This document shows positions 1 to 9,054 of a stretch of DNA of 64,000 bases, in pieces. Each line of letters begins with the position of its first letter. The first letter of the stretch is position 1. The stretch comes from Citrobacter portucalensis (GTDB taxonomy: Bacteria > Pseudomonadota > Gammaproteobacteria > Enterobacterales > Enterobacteriaceae): assembly GCF_002042885.1 (NCBI RefSeq), contig NZ_MVFY01000005.1, forward strand, positions 248,001-312,000. The letters are read 5' to 3'. The notes below the pieces were generated by a model. It did no database searches and had not been told where the DNA came from. It was given only the letters and a program-made list of their open reading frames with translations. The position numbers and the translations under genes are program-made.

Positions 1-1376
1 GAAACCTGGCGCAATAACGCCAGCGCATTCAGGTCATACAACGCAGATAAATCGCCAACAATCGCCAGCGTCGATTTCGCGCTGGCACGCTGTACACCAG
101 CTGCCGTTGACAGCAGGCCGTCAATTCCGCTCGCGCCACGGTTGCTATAGACCGGGTAACCAGCCGGAAGCTGCGACAGCGCATCAATCAGGCGTACCAC
201 CAGACTGTTACCCACGAACAGCTGCCCCTGCTCCGGCAAGTATTCGCGGATACGGTGGGCTAATTGCGCTTCACCAAACGCCTCACGACGGGCTTCTACC
301 GCCTGCCAGGCCTGTTGCGCCAGATGAGGGATCTCAATACACCAGGGCTGACGTTTCTCCGCCGGATGCAGCTCCAGCCAGTCGCCAACTTTCGCCACCA
401 ACCTGCGGCCGCGATGATGGGCCGGATCGAGGCGGCCTTCGATATTATCGACAATCCAGTATTCCTGCGGATCGCAGCTGGCCTGCCATTGCAGCAGACG
501 TTTTCCAGTCAGGCTGCTACCAAGCTGCACCACAATCTGCGCCTGCTGCAATTCAGCTACAGCTTTCGCATTTCCCAGCCACAGGTCGGCGCACGGCAGC
601 GGTTGTCCGGTTTGCGACAGAACATCGCCAATCAGCGGCCAGCCTAACGTCTGCGCCCACTGCGCAACCTTCTTACCTTCTTCCGCGCTCATGCGGCCCG
701 CAATGACTACGCCGCGTTTTTGTCGCCAGAAAAACCAGTCGCGTTGTTTGTCGCTTTCCAGCCGACGCGCTTCTCGCAGCCAGGGTTTATCGTCCTGCCA
801 CCAGTCGCCGAGGCGCTGCTGCCAGGCAATCCCCGTTTCGTCCATATCGCCATACAGCGGTTCCGCAAACGGGCAATTGATATGAACCGCCCCGCTATGC
901 AGGGCAGCTAACGCATTATCAATCGTGGACACCAGCCAGCTTGCCGGAATGTCCTGAGTAGGACGCGGTAAAGAGAGCGTTTGCGATGGATGCGAGGCAA
1001 ACATTCCGGCCTGACGAATCGCCTGGTTCGCGCCACAGTCGATAAGCTCTGGCGGTCTGTCAGCGGTAAGTAAAATCAGTTTTTCACCGGTCAGCCCCGC
1101 TTCAATCAACGCGGGATATAAATTCGCCACCGCGGTACCGGACGTCACAATCACGGCGACAGGCTGACGGCTGACTTTTGCCAGACCTAAAGCCAGATGC
1201 CCAAGACCGCGCTCGTCAAAATGGGTGTGGTGGATGAATGCGGGGTTTTCCGCTGCCGCCAGCGTCAATGGTGTAGAACGAGAGCCAGGGGCAATGCAGA
1301 CATGCCTGACGCCGTGGCGAGTGAGTGCTTCCAGAATGACCGCCGCCCAGCGTCGGTTAAATGCGCTTACTGACAT
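1..1376 (-). CDS. menD: MenD, SEPHCHC synthase (3' end outside window)
   Basis: MenD is a thiamine diphosphate enzyme that joins isochorismate and 2-oxoglutarate to make SEPHCHC in menaquinone synthesis. About 458 residues are visible, of roughly 556 in E. coli, and the C-terminus lies beyond base 1. The N-terminus reads [10 protein letters not shown] and is near-identical to E. coli. The last visible residues contain the [12 protein letters not shown] stretch, the metal/diphosphate-binding motif of this enzyme class. It lies 87 bases downstream of menF in the same direction, so the two probably share a transcript, as in E. coli. Identification rests on the translation read from the complement. 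Confidence 0.95.
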   Translation of the reverse strand, partial: MSVSAFNRRWAAVILEALTRHGVRHVCIAPGSRSTPLTLAAAENPAFIHHTHFDERGLGHLALGLAKVSRQPVAVIVTSGTAVANLYPALIEAGLTGEKLILLTADRPPELIDCGANQAIRQAGMFASHPSQTLSLPRPTQDIPASWLVSTIDNALAALHSGAVHINCPFAEPLYGDMDETGIAWQQRLGDWWQDDKPWLREARRLESDKQRDWFFWRQKRGVVIAGRMSAEEGKKVAQWAQTLGWPLIGDVLSQTGQPLPCADLWLGNAKAVAELQQAQIVVQLGSSLTGKRLLQWQASCDPQEYWIVDNIEGRLDPAHHRGRRLVAKVGDWLELHPAEKRQPWCIEIPHLAQQAWQAVEARREAFGEAQLAHRIREYLPEQGQLFVGNSLVVRLIDALSQLPAGYPVYSNRGASGIDGLLSTAAGVQRASAKSTLAIVGDLSALYDLNALALLRQV

Positions 1377-1463
1377 GAGATTGTCCGGTATCAATATTGC
1401 GACACAGTATAGAGAATCGAATAAATGGATTTTTGATATGAATCGGAAATATACACGAAATCA

Positions 1464-2762
1464 CTATCCTTCCATCTGTAATAAAGTACGTAACCCTGCC
1501 GCTTTATTGTCTATTTCTTGCCATTCCTGCTCAGGATCTGAGCCACGTACAATCCCTGCCCCGGCATACAGGCGTACCACGTTTGCACTAATTTTCGCCG
1601 AACGCAATGACACGCAAAACTCGCTTTGGCGCAAAGAAAGATAACCCGCTGAACCGGCATACCACTCGCGTTCAAAGGGTTCATTTTGCTGGATGAATTC
1701 ACGCGCCAGCTCACGCGGAATACCGGCGACTGCCGCCGTGGGCTGAAGCTGCATCAGGCAAAGCATATCGTCGGCCTGATTCAGTTCCGTCCAGATGCAA
1801 CGGCGCAGGTGCTGCACTTTACGCAGCCTGAGCACCTGCGGTGGCAGCACATCGAGAGTTTGCGTACAGCCTTGCAGACGCTGGCAAATATCTTCGACCA
1901 CCAGCATATTCTCGCGCTGGTTTTTATCATCTTTCATTAGCCAGTCGCCCAATTGCCAGGCCCGATGATCCTCAGGGTGATTGGCCACGGTTCCGGCCAG
2001 CGCCTCGGTGCGCAGCGCCGTATCACGTCGTCGATACAGACGTTCAGGAGAAGAGCCAAGAAAAGCGGTGTCGGCGGAGAATGCCATAAAGAAATGGTAG
2101 CAGTTCAGATTTAAGCGACGGCTGGAAGCCATCACGGCAGCGGCATTAACTGACTGAGAAAATTGTAAATCGGTCGCCCGCGCCAGCACGACCTTATCGA
2201 GGTCTTCTCCTGCGATCGTTTGAGTGGCGAGTTTTATCAGGTCTATCCAGCCAGCTTTCTCCGGCCAGTGCTGTTCTCCCGTCAAACTCAAACGCAACGC
2301 AGGGAGCGGTTTTACGGGAGCAAGCGATGAGATGAAGGCGATCGCTTGTGCAGCGTCTTCACGTAGCGACACGTCGCTATAGAGATGTAAGCGTAAGCTC
2401 GCCACTCCGGCGCAACGTCGCCACTCCAGCCGCGGCAGCAGTAAATTGCCACTCTGAGGCTCAAAGGCATTTAGGCCCCAGATGCGCAGGTCGGGATGAT
2501 TATCATGCTGATGTAAAAATTGCTGGGCTGATTCCAGCGAGGAAAATGCGGCGACGGTCCCTAATACGGCGGCTTCTTCATCGCCGTTACGCTGCTGCCA
2601 GTAAAACTGGGGCCAGACGGGTTGACTGGCCAGCCATCCTAAAGCGTCAAACGCATCATTCAGTGGGAAAGGTATATCGTAAATACGAATTCCAGGTGCT
2701 GCTGGCATCTCTTGCGATAAATGACGCATCAGACTTTCCAGCGCAGTAGTGATTGAATGCAC
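1464..2762 (-). CDS. menF: MenF, menaquinone-specific isochorismate synthase
   Basis: MenF converts chorismate to isochorismate, the first committed step to menaquinone. The 432 residues match the family length (431 in E. coli). The C-terminal two thirds hold the chorismate-binding fold: LDKVVLARA with the general-base lysine, EALAGTVA, RENMLVVEDI with a magnesium-binding glutamate, and the C-terminal YAGAGIVRGSDPEQEW block. menD follows in the same direction and supplies the next enzyme. A 9-bp hairpin and a TATAAT element lie just upstream. Confidence 0.96.
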   Translation of the reverse strand: MHSITTALESLMRHLSQEMPAAPGIRIYDIPFPLNDAFDALGWLASQPVWPQFYWQQRNGDEEAAVLGTVAAFSSLESAQQFLHQHDNHPDLRIWGLNAFEPQSGNLLLPRLEWRRCAGVASLRLHLYSDVSLREDAAQAIAFISSLAPVKPLPALRLSLTGEQHWPEKAGWIDLIKLATQTIAGEDLDKVVLARATDLQFSQSVNAAAVMASSRRLNLNCYHFFMAFSADTAFLGSSPERLYRRRDTALRTEALAGTVANHPEDHRAWQLGDWLMKDDKNQRENMLVVEDICQRLQGCTQTLDVLPPQVLRLRKVQHLRRCIWTELNQADDMLCLMQLQPTAAVAGIPRELAREFIQQNEPFEREWYAGSAGYLSLRQSEFCVSLRSAKISANVVRLYAGAGIVRGSDPEQEWQEIDNKAAGLRTLLQMEG

Positions 2763-2783
2763 GCGGACCTCTCCCTGTTAAAA

Positions 2784-2826
2784 ACCTCTCATTATACGGG
2801 GTACTGAGCAGAAAAAGCAGTACCCC
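2784..2826 (-). promoter_or_regulatory. Hairpin and TATAAT element upstream of menF
   Basis: A perfect 9-bp inverted repeat (GGGGTACTG / CAGTACCCC, 11-base loop) spans 2798-2826. On the minus strand it is followed directly by CGTATAAT about 30 bases before the menF start. The TATAAT could be the -10 of a menF promoter, but the -35 position is poor. The hairpin could end elaB transcription, although no T-run follows it. Both roles are inference. Confidence 0.4.
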
Positions 2827-2866
2827 CAGTTAGGGAGTACGTACAAATGCGATGACAGAACGGAAT

Positions 2867-3172
2867 TTATCGCCGCGCTAACAATAATCCCATCACTAAA
2901 CCGACCGTGGCGCCAACGCCGATTCCTCGCCAGGGTTTTTCGTGCACATAGTCATCCGCCCGACAAACGGCTTTTTTCGCACGGTAATAGTAGCTGTCAG
3001 AAGCATGGCTGACGCGATTTCTCACCTCTTCTAACGCCCGCTCTGCCCGCGCTTTTAACTCAAGGTATTTTTGATCTGCTGGGTCGCCAGAAGAACGCAG
3101 CACCTCTTCCAGCGTTTCACTTAATAATTCCAGATCATCATCGATACGTGATTCATAAGAATGAAAAGACAT
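2867..3172 (-). CDS. elaB: ElaB, C-tail-anchored inner-membrane protein (DUF883)
   Basis: This 101-residue DUF883-family protein has a charged, mostly helical N-terminal part with a coiled-coil look. A short glycine-rich hydrophobic C-terminal segment (around residues 82-98) ends in LLLARR, as expected for a tail-anchored membrane protein. E. coli ElaB is linked to stationary-phase stress and ribosome association; that is family knowledge, not visible here. It sits alone between elaA and menF, both on the same strand. Confidence 0.93.
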   Translation of the reverse strand: MSFHSYESRIDDDLELLSETLEEVLRSSGDPADQKYLELKARAERALEEVRNRVSHASDSYYYRAKKAVCRADDYVHEKPWRGIGVGATVGLVMGLLLARR

Positions 3173-3235
3173 TATATTCTCCCTTTCTATTGACGTACCC
3201 GCTAACTATAGACAACCTGGACTGATTGCGCCTGT

Positions 3236-3697
3236 TTACGCCTGATGTGCTTCCCGCGCCATTCCGACGTGTGGAATACCATCTTCGTCATAGATATCCG
3301 TAACAGGAACAAAGCCAAAGCGTGCATAGAATGATTGCAGATGCGCCTGCGCGCCCAGATACAACGCCTTGTGCGGCCAGTGTTGCGCGCAGGATGCTAG
3401 CGTCTGGGCCATTAGCTGTTGCCCCAGTTTTTCACCACGCAGCGCTTCGCTTACAATCACCCGACCAATCACTACCGGCTCCAGCTCGTCATCGCTTTTC
3501 AGAATCCTCGCATACGCCACCAGCTCATCGTTATGCCAGCCCAGAATATGCCGATTCTCTCCAGCCAGGTCATCGCCATCCACATCCTGGTACGGACACT
3601 GTTGCTCAACTACAAACACCGCGCATCGTAGCTGAAGTAGTGCGTACAGTTGTTGGGTACTCAGCTTTGCATGGTGGAGATCTTGCCAGTGAATCAT
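3236..3697 (-). CDS. elaA: ElaA, GNAT-family N-acetyltransferase
   Basis: At 153 residues this matches E. coli ElaA. It shows the GNAT core: a beta strand ending VIGRVIVSEALRGEKLGQQLM, where RGEKLGQ is the acetyl-CoA-binding Q/RxxGxG/A-type loop, followed by ALYLGAQAHLQSFYARFGF, the conserved GNAT C-terminal region. The physiological substrate is unknown. It is divergent from rbn with only 67 bases between the starts, so both promoters must lie within that gap. Confidence 0.93.
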   Translation of the reverse strand: MIHWQDLHHAKLSTQQLYALLQLRCAVFVVEQQCPYQDVDGDDLAGENRHILGWHNDELVAYARILKSDDELEPVVIGRVIVSEALRGEKLGQQLMAQTLASCAQHWPHKALYLGAQAHLQSFYARFGFVPVTDIYDEDGIPHVGMAREAHQA

Positions 3698-3764
3698 TGT
3701 CTGCCCCTATGTTGTGATAACCTGAACATCCTGCCTTATTGATGGCGAAAAGTGTAACGCAAAG

Positions 3765-4682
3765 ATGGAATTACTATTTTTAGGCACGTCTGCGGGAGTC
3801 CCCACGCGCTCACGCAATGTAACGGCAATTTTACTGAATCTGCAACACCCGACTCAGGCGGGGCTGTGGCTTTTTGATTGCGGCGAAGGGACACAGCATC
3901 AGATGCTCACCACGCCTTTCAATCCAGGAAAACTCGATCGTATTTTTATCAGCCATCTGCACGGCGATCACCTGTTTGGTTTACCGGGGTTACTGTGCAG
4001 TCGCTCAATGGCCGGCAATGTCCAGCCTCTGACGCTCTACGGGCCAAAAGGGTTGCGAGAGTTTACCGAAACCGCATTGCGTCTGAGCGGCTCCTGGACC
4101 GATTATCCGCTGGATATTGTAGAAATCACCGCGGGTGAGATTGTGGATGACGGCCTGCGAAAAGTAACGGCGTACCCGCTGGTGCATCCGCTGGAATGCT
4201 ACGGTTTTCGCATTCAAGAGCACGACAAACCGGGTGCGCTTGACGCTAGCGCCCTGAAGGCGGCAGGCGTTAAAGCGGGCCCGTGGTTTCAGGATTTGAA
4301 AGCCGGAAAAACCATCGTGCTGGAGGATGGTCGAGCGATTAACGGTGCCGATTTTCTTTCCCCGCCCACCAGGGGAAAATCAGTCGCTATTTTCGGTGAC
4401 ACAGGACCCTGCGCGTCCGCCATTGAACTGGCTCGAGGTGTAGATGTCATGGTACACGAAACCACGCTGGACGCTTCAATGGAGGAAAAAGCCAACAGTC
4501 GCGGGCACAGCTCGACCCGACAAGCCGCACAGCTGGCGCTGGATGCCGGAGTGGGACGCCTGATCATGACCCACGTTAGCTCACGTTACGATGAAAAAGG
4601 CTGTCAGCGATTACTCGAAGAGTGCAAAGCAATATTTCCAGACACGGAACTGGCTCACGATTTCGCCATTTTCACCGTTTAA
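3765..4682 (+). CDS. rbn: Rbn, RNase Z / RNase BN
   Basis: Rbn is a zinc-dependent metallo-beta-lactamase-fold ribonuclease that acts on tRNA 3' ends. The 305 residues match the family. The metal-binding HxHxDH motif is visible as H64, H66, D68 and H69, and the later motifs GDTGPC and [11 protein letters not shown] carry the remaining ligands and the RNase Z-specific region. The start ATG at 3765 gives [11 protein letters not shown], the expected N-terminus. cheV follows 64 bases later but has its own promoter-like element. Confidence 0.95.
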   Translation: MELLFLGTSAGVPTRSRNVTAILLNLQHPTQAGLWLFDCGEGTQHQMLTTPFNPGKLDRIFISHLHGDHLFGLPGLLCSRSMAGNVQPLTLYGPKGLREFTETALRLSGSWTDYPLDIVEITAGEIVDDGLRKVTAYPLVHPLECYGFRIQEHDKPGALDASALKAAGVKAGPWFQDLKAGKTIVLEDGRAINGADFLSPPTRGKSVAIFGDTGPCASAIELARGVDVMVHETTLDASMEEKANSRGHSSTRQAAQLALDAGVGRLIMTHVSSRYDEKGCQRLLEECKAIFPDTELAHDFAIFTV

Positions 4683-4685
4683 CGC

Positions 4686-4712
4686 TCTATTTTTCCGCCT
4701 CAGTGCCGATAA
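4686..4712 (+). promoter_or_regulatory. Sigma-28 (FliA) promoter of cheV
   Basis: GCCGATAA at 4705-4712 is a perfect match to the flagellar sigma-28 -10 consensus. Exactly 11 bases upstream, TCTATTTT at 4686-4693 matches 5 of 8 positions of the -35 consensus TAAAGTTT. It lies 34 bases before the cheV start, just after the rbn stop codon. This places cheV in the late flagellar/chemotaxis regulon. Confidence 0.8.
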
Positions 4713-4746
4713 CAGTGGAAAGGCTGGCTTTCACACTGAGGACAGG

Positions 4747-5751
4747 ATGAACAATTTCCAGAAAGATATTGATGACAGGACAAACCTAACCCTGTCTAAC
4801 CGTTTTGAACTGCTGCTGTTTCGCCTCGGCAAATCTGTTGAGGAGCAGAAATCAGAGCTGTTTGGCATCAACGTATTCAAGCTGCGTGAAATCGTGCCGA
4901 TGCCGACCTTTACGCGTCCGGCGGGTATGAAGGCCCCGTTACTGGGTATGGTTAACATTCGCGATCAGGTGATCCCGGTGATTGACCTGCCCGCCGTCGC
5001 GGGCTGTAAGCCAGAGACCGGACTCAATATTCTGTTGATCACAGAATATGCCCGCAGCGTCCAGGCTTTTGCGGTGGAGTCAGTGGAAAATATTATGCGC
5101 CTGGACTGGCAACAGGTGCATACCGCCGAGAAAGCCGTCAATGGTCGCTATATCACCAGTATCGCTTGCCTGGACGACAACAAAGAGACCAACAACCTGG
5201 CGCTGGTACTCGACGTTGAGCAGATCCTGTACGACATCGTACCGGCGAACCACGACCTGCGCGCAACCGATCTGAAAACCAATAAATTCAACATCACGCC
5301 GGGTGCGGTGGCGATTGTGGCTGATGATTCCAAAGTGGCCCGCGCCATGCTGGAAAAAGGGCTTAACGCCATGGAGATCCCGCATCTGATGCATGTAACA
5401 GGTCAGGATGCGTGGGAAAAAATACAGCAGCTTTCCGCAGAAGCGCTGGCGGAGGGCAAGCCTGTCAGTGAGAAGATCGCTCTGGTTCTCACCGATCTCG
5501 AAATGCCGGAGATGGACGGTTTTACGCTTACCCGTAAGATAAAAACCGACGAACGTCTGAAGAAAATCCCGGTCGTTATCCACTCTTCGCTTTCCGGTAG
5601 CGCGAACGAAGATCACGTTCGCCGAGTAAAAGCGGATGGCTACGTGGCCAAATTCGAAGTCAATGAGCTTTCTTCAGTGATCCAGGAAGTGATGGATCGC
5701 ACAGCGAAAGGCATCAGCGGTCCGCTGGTGAGCCGTCAGCTATTAAACTGA
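4747..5751 (+). CDS. cheV: CheV, CheW-receiver chemotaxis coupling protein
   Basis: CheV links chemoreceptors to the CheA kinase and can be tuned by phosphorylation. The 334-residue protein has an N-terminal CheW-like domain (about residues 20-170) and a C-terminal response-regulator receiver domain (about 195-320). Receiver landmarks are the acidic pair in VADDSKVARAML, the phospho-acceptor D250 in LTDLEMPEMDGF, and the lysine in DGYVAKF. I start it at 4747 (MNNFQKDID), which has a GACAGG ribosome site. E. coli K-12 has no cheV, but Salmonella has one at this locus. A terminator follows, shared with the converging nuoN. Confidence 0.95.
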   Translation: MNNFQKDIDDRTNLTLSNRFELLLFRLGKSVEEQKSELFGINVFKLREIVPMPTFTRPAGMKAPLLGMVNIRDQVIPVIDLPAVAGCKPETGLNILLITEYARSVQAFAVESVENIMRLDWQQVHTAEKAVNGRYITSIACLDDNKETNNLALVLDVEQILYDIVPANHDLRATDLKTNKFNITPGAVAIVADDSKVARAMLEKGLNAMEIPHLMHVTGQDAWEKIQQLSAEALAEGKPVSEKIALVLTDLEMPEMDGFTLTRKIKTDERLKKIPVVIHSSLSGSANEDHVRRVKADGYVAKFEVNELSSVIQEVMDRTAKGISGPLVSRQLLN

Positions 5752-5766
5752 CCGTATTTCACGCAT

Positions 5767-5793
5767 AAAAAAACCCGCCAAGGCGGGTTTTTT
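5767..5793. terminator. Bidirectional terminator between cheV and nuoN
   Basis: A CCCGCC-AA-GGCGGG hairpin is flanked by an A-run on the left and TTTTTT on the right. It can therefore stop both cheV (plus) and the end of the nuo operon (minus), whose last gene stops at 5810. Confidence 0.9.
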
Positions 5794-5809
5794 CGTTTCT
5801 GCATTTCGT

Positions 5810-7267
5810 TTACATCAGCGGAGTCGCTAACTGCACAATGCTGATCAGCGGTTGCGGGTAAATACCCAGCACCAGTACCAGCAGAGCAGAAATCAGCACC
5901 ACGATACCGCCCGCGCTGTACTGCCAGTTGGACGGCGCATCGCGGTTCAACTGCTGCGGTGCGCTCAGGTACAGGCTCACGGCAACACGCAGGTAGTAGT
6001 ACAAACCAATCGCGGAACCGACCACCACCGCGGCAACCAGCCACCACAGGTTAGCCTGTACACCGACGGCCAGTACGTAGAACTTACCGATAAAGCCCAG
6101 CGTCATCGGGATACCTGCCAGAGACAGCATCATCACCGTCATCACTGCCGCGAGGATCGGACGATGCCAGAACAGACCACGGTAGGAGAACAGAGAGTCT
6201 GCATCCGGACCGCGGTACGGGCTGGACATCAGGCTGACCACACCGAACGCGCCGAGGCTGCTGAACAGGTAACCGGCCAGGTAAACGCCAACCGCTTCCA
6301 TCGACATCTCGCCGCTCTGCAGAGCAATCAGCGCCACCAGCAGGTAGCCGAGGTGAGAGATCGAAGAGTAACCGAGCAGACGTTTAATATTGGTCTGGCT
6401 CAGCGCCATCAGGTTACCGAAGATGATGGAAGCAAAGGCAATCACGCCCAGCACGATACGTACCGCTTCGCTATCCCCTACCGGTGCGTACAGGAACAGA
6501 CGCATCACCACGCCGAAGATAGCGATTTTGCTCGCCGTCGCCAGGAAAGTGGAAACCGGAGCAGGAGCGCCCTGGTATACGTCTGGCGTCCACAGGTGGA
6601 ACGGAACCAGCGAGAGTTTAAAGCCGAGGCCAACAATCATCAGACCGAAGCCCGCCAGCAGCAGCGGTTCGTGCAGCATGCCGTCGCCGAGGCTCTTACC
6701 GAGCGCAACAAACGACAGATTACCAGACTGCGCGTACACCAGCGCCATACCGAACAGCAGGAAGGAAGACGCTGCGGCAGACAGAATGGTGTATTTGATA
6801 CTGGCTTCCAGCGAACGTTTCTGACGGAACGCATAGCCAACCAGACCAAACAGCGGCAGAGAGATCAGCTCAATACCAAGGAACAGCGCCGCCAGATGGT
6901 TAGCGTTAGCCAGCAGAATACCGCCAAGTGCGGCAATCAGCACCAACAGGTAGAACTCTTCCCGGTTGTCATCGTAGCCTTCCAGCCACGGGTAAGCGAA
7001 GGTACAGGTGGCAAGACTCGCCAGCAGCACCAGCCCGGTGTAGAGCATGGCGAAACCGTCAACCCGCATCAGCGGGGTGACGTCCATGGCGCCCGCCTGG
7101 CCAACAAACCAGAGCGAAACAAGCGCGGCGTTAAGCCCAATGACCGACAGCGTGGCATTGAGGAAGTGATTGCGTCGCCACGCAATGGAGAGCATCACAA
7201 CCACCACCGTCAAGCCGACGATCAGCAGCGGTAGCAGCGCAATCAGGTGTTGTGGAGTTATTGTCAT
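5810..7267 (-). CDS. nuoN: NuoN, complex I membrane subunit N
   Basis: NuoN is one of the three antiporter-like proton-pumping subunits in the membrane arm of NADH:ubiquinone oxidoreductase I. The 485 residues are a dense series of hydrophobic helices (about 14). The conserved Proton_antipo_M stretch is present, including [17 protein letters not shown] with the family PFH lysine/histidine channel motif and [17 protein letters not shown]. It is the last gene of the nuo operon, 6 bases after nuoM, and ends just before a bidirectional terminator. Confidence 0.97.
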   Translation of the reverse strand: MTITPQHLIALLPLLIVGLTVVVVMLSIAWRRNHFLNATLSVIGLNAALVSLWFVGQAGAMDVTPLMRVDGFAMLYTGLVLLASLATCTFAYPWLEGYDDNREEFYLLVLIAALGGILLANANHLAALFLGIELISLPLFGLVGYAFRQKRSLEASIKYTILSAAASSFLLFGMALVYAQSGNLSFVALGKSLGDGMLHEPLLLAGFGLMIVGLGFKLSLVPFHLWTPDVYQGAPAPVSTFLATASKIAIFGVVMRLFLYAPVGDSEAVRIVLGVIAFASIIFGNLMALSQTNIKRLLGYSSISHLGYLLVALIALQSGEMSMEAVGVYLAGYLFSSLGAFGVVSLMSSPYRGPDADSLFSYRGLFWHRPILAAVMTVMMLSLAGIPMTLGFIGKFYVLAVGVQANLWWLVAAVVVGSAIGLYYYLRVAVSLYLSAPQQLNRDAPSNWQYSAGGIVVLISALLVLVLGIYPQPLISIVQLATPLM

Positions 7268-7273
7268 GGCGAT

Positions 7274-8803
7274 TTACGGCCTTGTAGTAGTAACGGAATT
7301 AACAAACCACTGCTGGATGTTGCTCATCGCAGAATGCGAGGTATCCAGAATCGGCTGCGGATAGAAGCCAAGCAGTACCAGAAGCACGACCAGCAACAGG
7401 ATGATAAACAGCTCACGCAGCGACATCCCTGGCAGTTCAACACTGGCAATCTGGCTCTTCGCTTTACCGAAGTAAGCGCGATGCAGCATCGCCAGCGAGT
7501 AAACAGAGGCAAACACCAGACCAAAGGTCGAGATCACGGTAATGACCGGAACCACCTGGTAGCTGCCGAACAGAATCATAAATTCGCCAACGAAGTTACC
7601 TGTACCCGGCATACCCAGCGTACACACTGCGAAGAACATCGACAGCGCAGGCAACCATTTCATTTTGCCCCACAGGCCGCCCATCATACGCATATCACGC
7701 GTGTGCAGACGTTCGTACAGCTGACCACACAGAATGAACAGACCGGCTGCGGACAGACCGTGCGCAATCATCTGGATAACAGCACCCTGGTACGCCAGCT
7801 GGCTGCCGGTGTAGATAGCAATCAGTACGAAGCCCATGTGCGATACGGAGGTGTAAGCGATCAGACGTTTGATATCGTACTGATTAAAGGCCATCCACGC
7901 GCCGTAGAAGATACCGATAACGCCCAGCCACATTGCGATAGGTGCAAACTCAGCCGACGCGTTCGGGAACAGCGGCAGAGAGAAGCGCAGCAGACCGTAA
8001 GCCGCGGTTTTCAGCAAGATCCCCGCCAGGTCAACGGAACCTGCGGTCGGCGCCTGGGAGTGCGCATCCGGCAACCAGCCGTGCAGCGGAACTACCGGCA
8101 TTTTCACCGCGAAGGCGATGAAGAAGCCCAGCATCAGCAGATATTCCACACCGTGGGACATCGGGGTATTCAGCAGCTCTTCATAGTTGAAGGTCCACAC
8201 ACCGGTCGCTTTATAGTGCACAAACACCAGCGCCAGGATGGCAATCAACATCACCAGACCACTCGCCTGGGTATAAATGAAGAACTTGGTCGCCGCAGTG
8301 ATACGCGTTTTACCATCAGAGGCTTTATGGCCCCACAACGCGATCAGGAAGTACATCGGCACCAGCATCATTTCCCAGAAGAAGAAGAACAGGAACATGT
8401 CGATGGCAAGGAACACGCCGATCACGCCGCCTAAGATCCACATCAGGTTCAGATGGAAGAAGCCCTGGTATTTTTCGATTTCATTCCAGGAGCAAAGTAC
8501 CGCCAGAACACCGAGCAGACCGGTCAGCACTACCATCAGCAGCGACAGACCGTCGATAGCCAGATGAATAGAGATGCCAAAACGTGGGATCCACGGCAGG
8601 ACAAATTCAGACTGCCACTGCGGAATGCCAGCGGATTGCGTCAGTGAATAGCCGCCCTGCAACCACAGTTGCAGGCCAAGCGCCAGCGTCAATCCCATGG
8701 TAATCAGCGCGATCCAGCGCGGCACCTTCACGCCAAAGCGTTCGGTCTGCCAGCACAGGAAGCCACCGATAAAGGGAATTAATATCAACCAGGGTAATAA
8801 CAT
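7274..8803 (-). CDS. nuoM: NuoM, complex I membrane subunit M
   Basis: NuoM is a second antiporter-like proton channel of complex I. It has 509 residues and about 14 hydrophobic segments. Channel motifs include the glutamate-bearing FFFWEMMLVPMYFLIALWG, VVPLHGWLPDAHSQAPT, and DIKRLIAYTSVSHMGFV. Its ribosome site AAGGGA precedes the start. An unusual 251-base gap carrying repeats separates it from nuoL, whereas most other nuo genes abut or overlap. Confidence 0.97.
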   Translation of the reverse strand: MLLPWLILIPFIGGFLCWQTERFGVKVPRWIALITMGLTLALGLQLWLQGGYSLTQSAGIPQWQSEFVLPWIPRFGISIHLAIDGLSLLMVVLTGLLGVLAVLCSWNEIEKYQGFFHLNLMWILGGVIGVFLAIDMFLFFFFWEMMLVPMYFLIALWGHKASDGKTRITAATKFFIYTQASGLVMLIAILALVFVHYKATGVWTFNYEELLNTPMSHGVEYLLMLGFFIAFAVKMPVVPLHGWLPDAHSQAPTAGSVDLAGILLKTAAYGLLRFSLPLFPNASAEFAPIAMWLGVIGIFYGAWMAFNQYDIKRLIAYTSVSHMGFVLIAIYTGSQLAYQGAVIQMIAHGLSAAGLFILCGQLYERLHTRDMRMMGGLWGKMKWLPALSMFFAVCTLGMPGTGNFVGEFMILFGSYQVVPVITVISTFGLVFASVYSLAMLHRAYFGKAKSQIASVELPGMSLRELFIILLLVVLLVLLGFYPQPILDTSHSAMSNIQQWFVNSVTTTRP

Positions 8804-8829
8804 AGCTAAGTATGTCCCTTATATTTACT

Positions 8830-8985
8830 CCTGCTCAGGCTATCTCACTCGTCAGCCCAAATCCCGGCAGTGCTCGCAATCCTCACGTACTTCAGTACGC
8901 TCCGGTTGCTCTGCGCTGGCGGTCTCCGGTCTGACTACGCCGATGACGCCTGTACATCAGGAACAGATTTTCAACGAATTCTAAA
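8830..8985. repeat. Putative dispersed intergenic repeat between nuoL and nuoM
   Basis: This GC-rich stretch contains the short palindrome CGTACT-TC-AGTACG (8886-8899) followed by CTCCGG-type segments. It does not code and lies beside a REP element. It resembles small dispersed enterobacterial intergenic repeats, but I cannot name the family or confirm copy number from this window. Confidence 0.4.
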
Positions 8986-9000
8986 AATTATTTTTGGGTT

Positions 9001-9032
9001 TGTAGGCCGGATAAGCGCAGCGCCATCCGGCA
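9001..9032. repeat. REP element (nuoL-nuoM gap)
   Basis: A typical REP/PU unit: GTAGGCCGGATAAG followed by GCCATCCGGCA, forming an imperfect stem. It lies inside the nuo operon between nuoL and nuoM and could stabilise upstream mRNA against 3' exonucleases. Confidence 0.85.
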
Positions 9033-9054
9033 ATCGTTCATCCAGCCAACAAAC

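Noticed and set aside
5852-7234. 460-codon plus-strand frame opposite nuoN
   Set aside because: Its composition is rich in R, Q and H, as expected of the complement of hydrophobic membrane codons. No homology or start signal is recognised.
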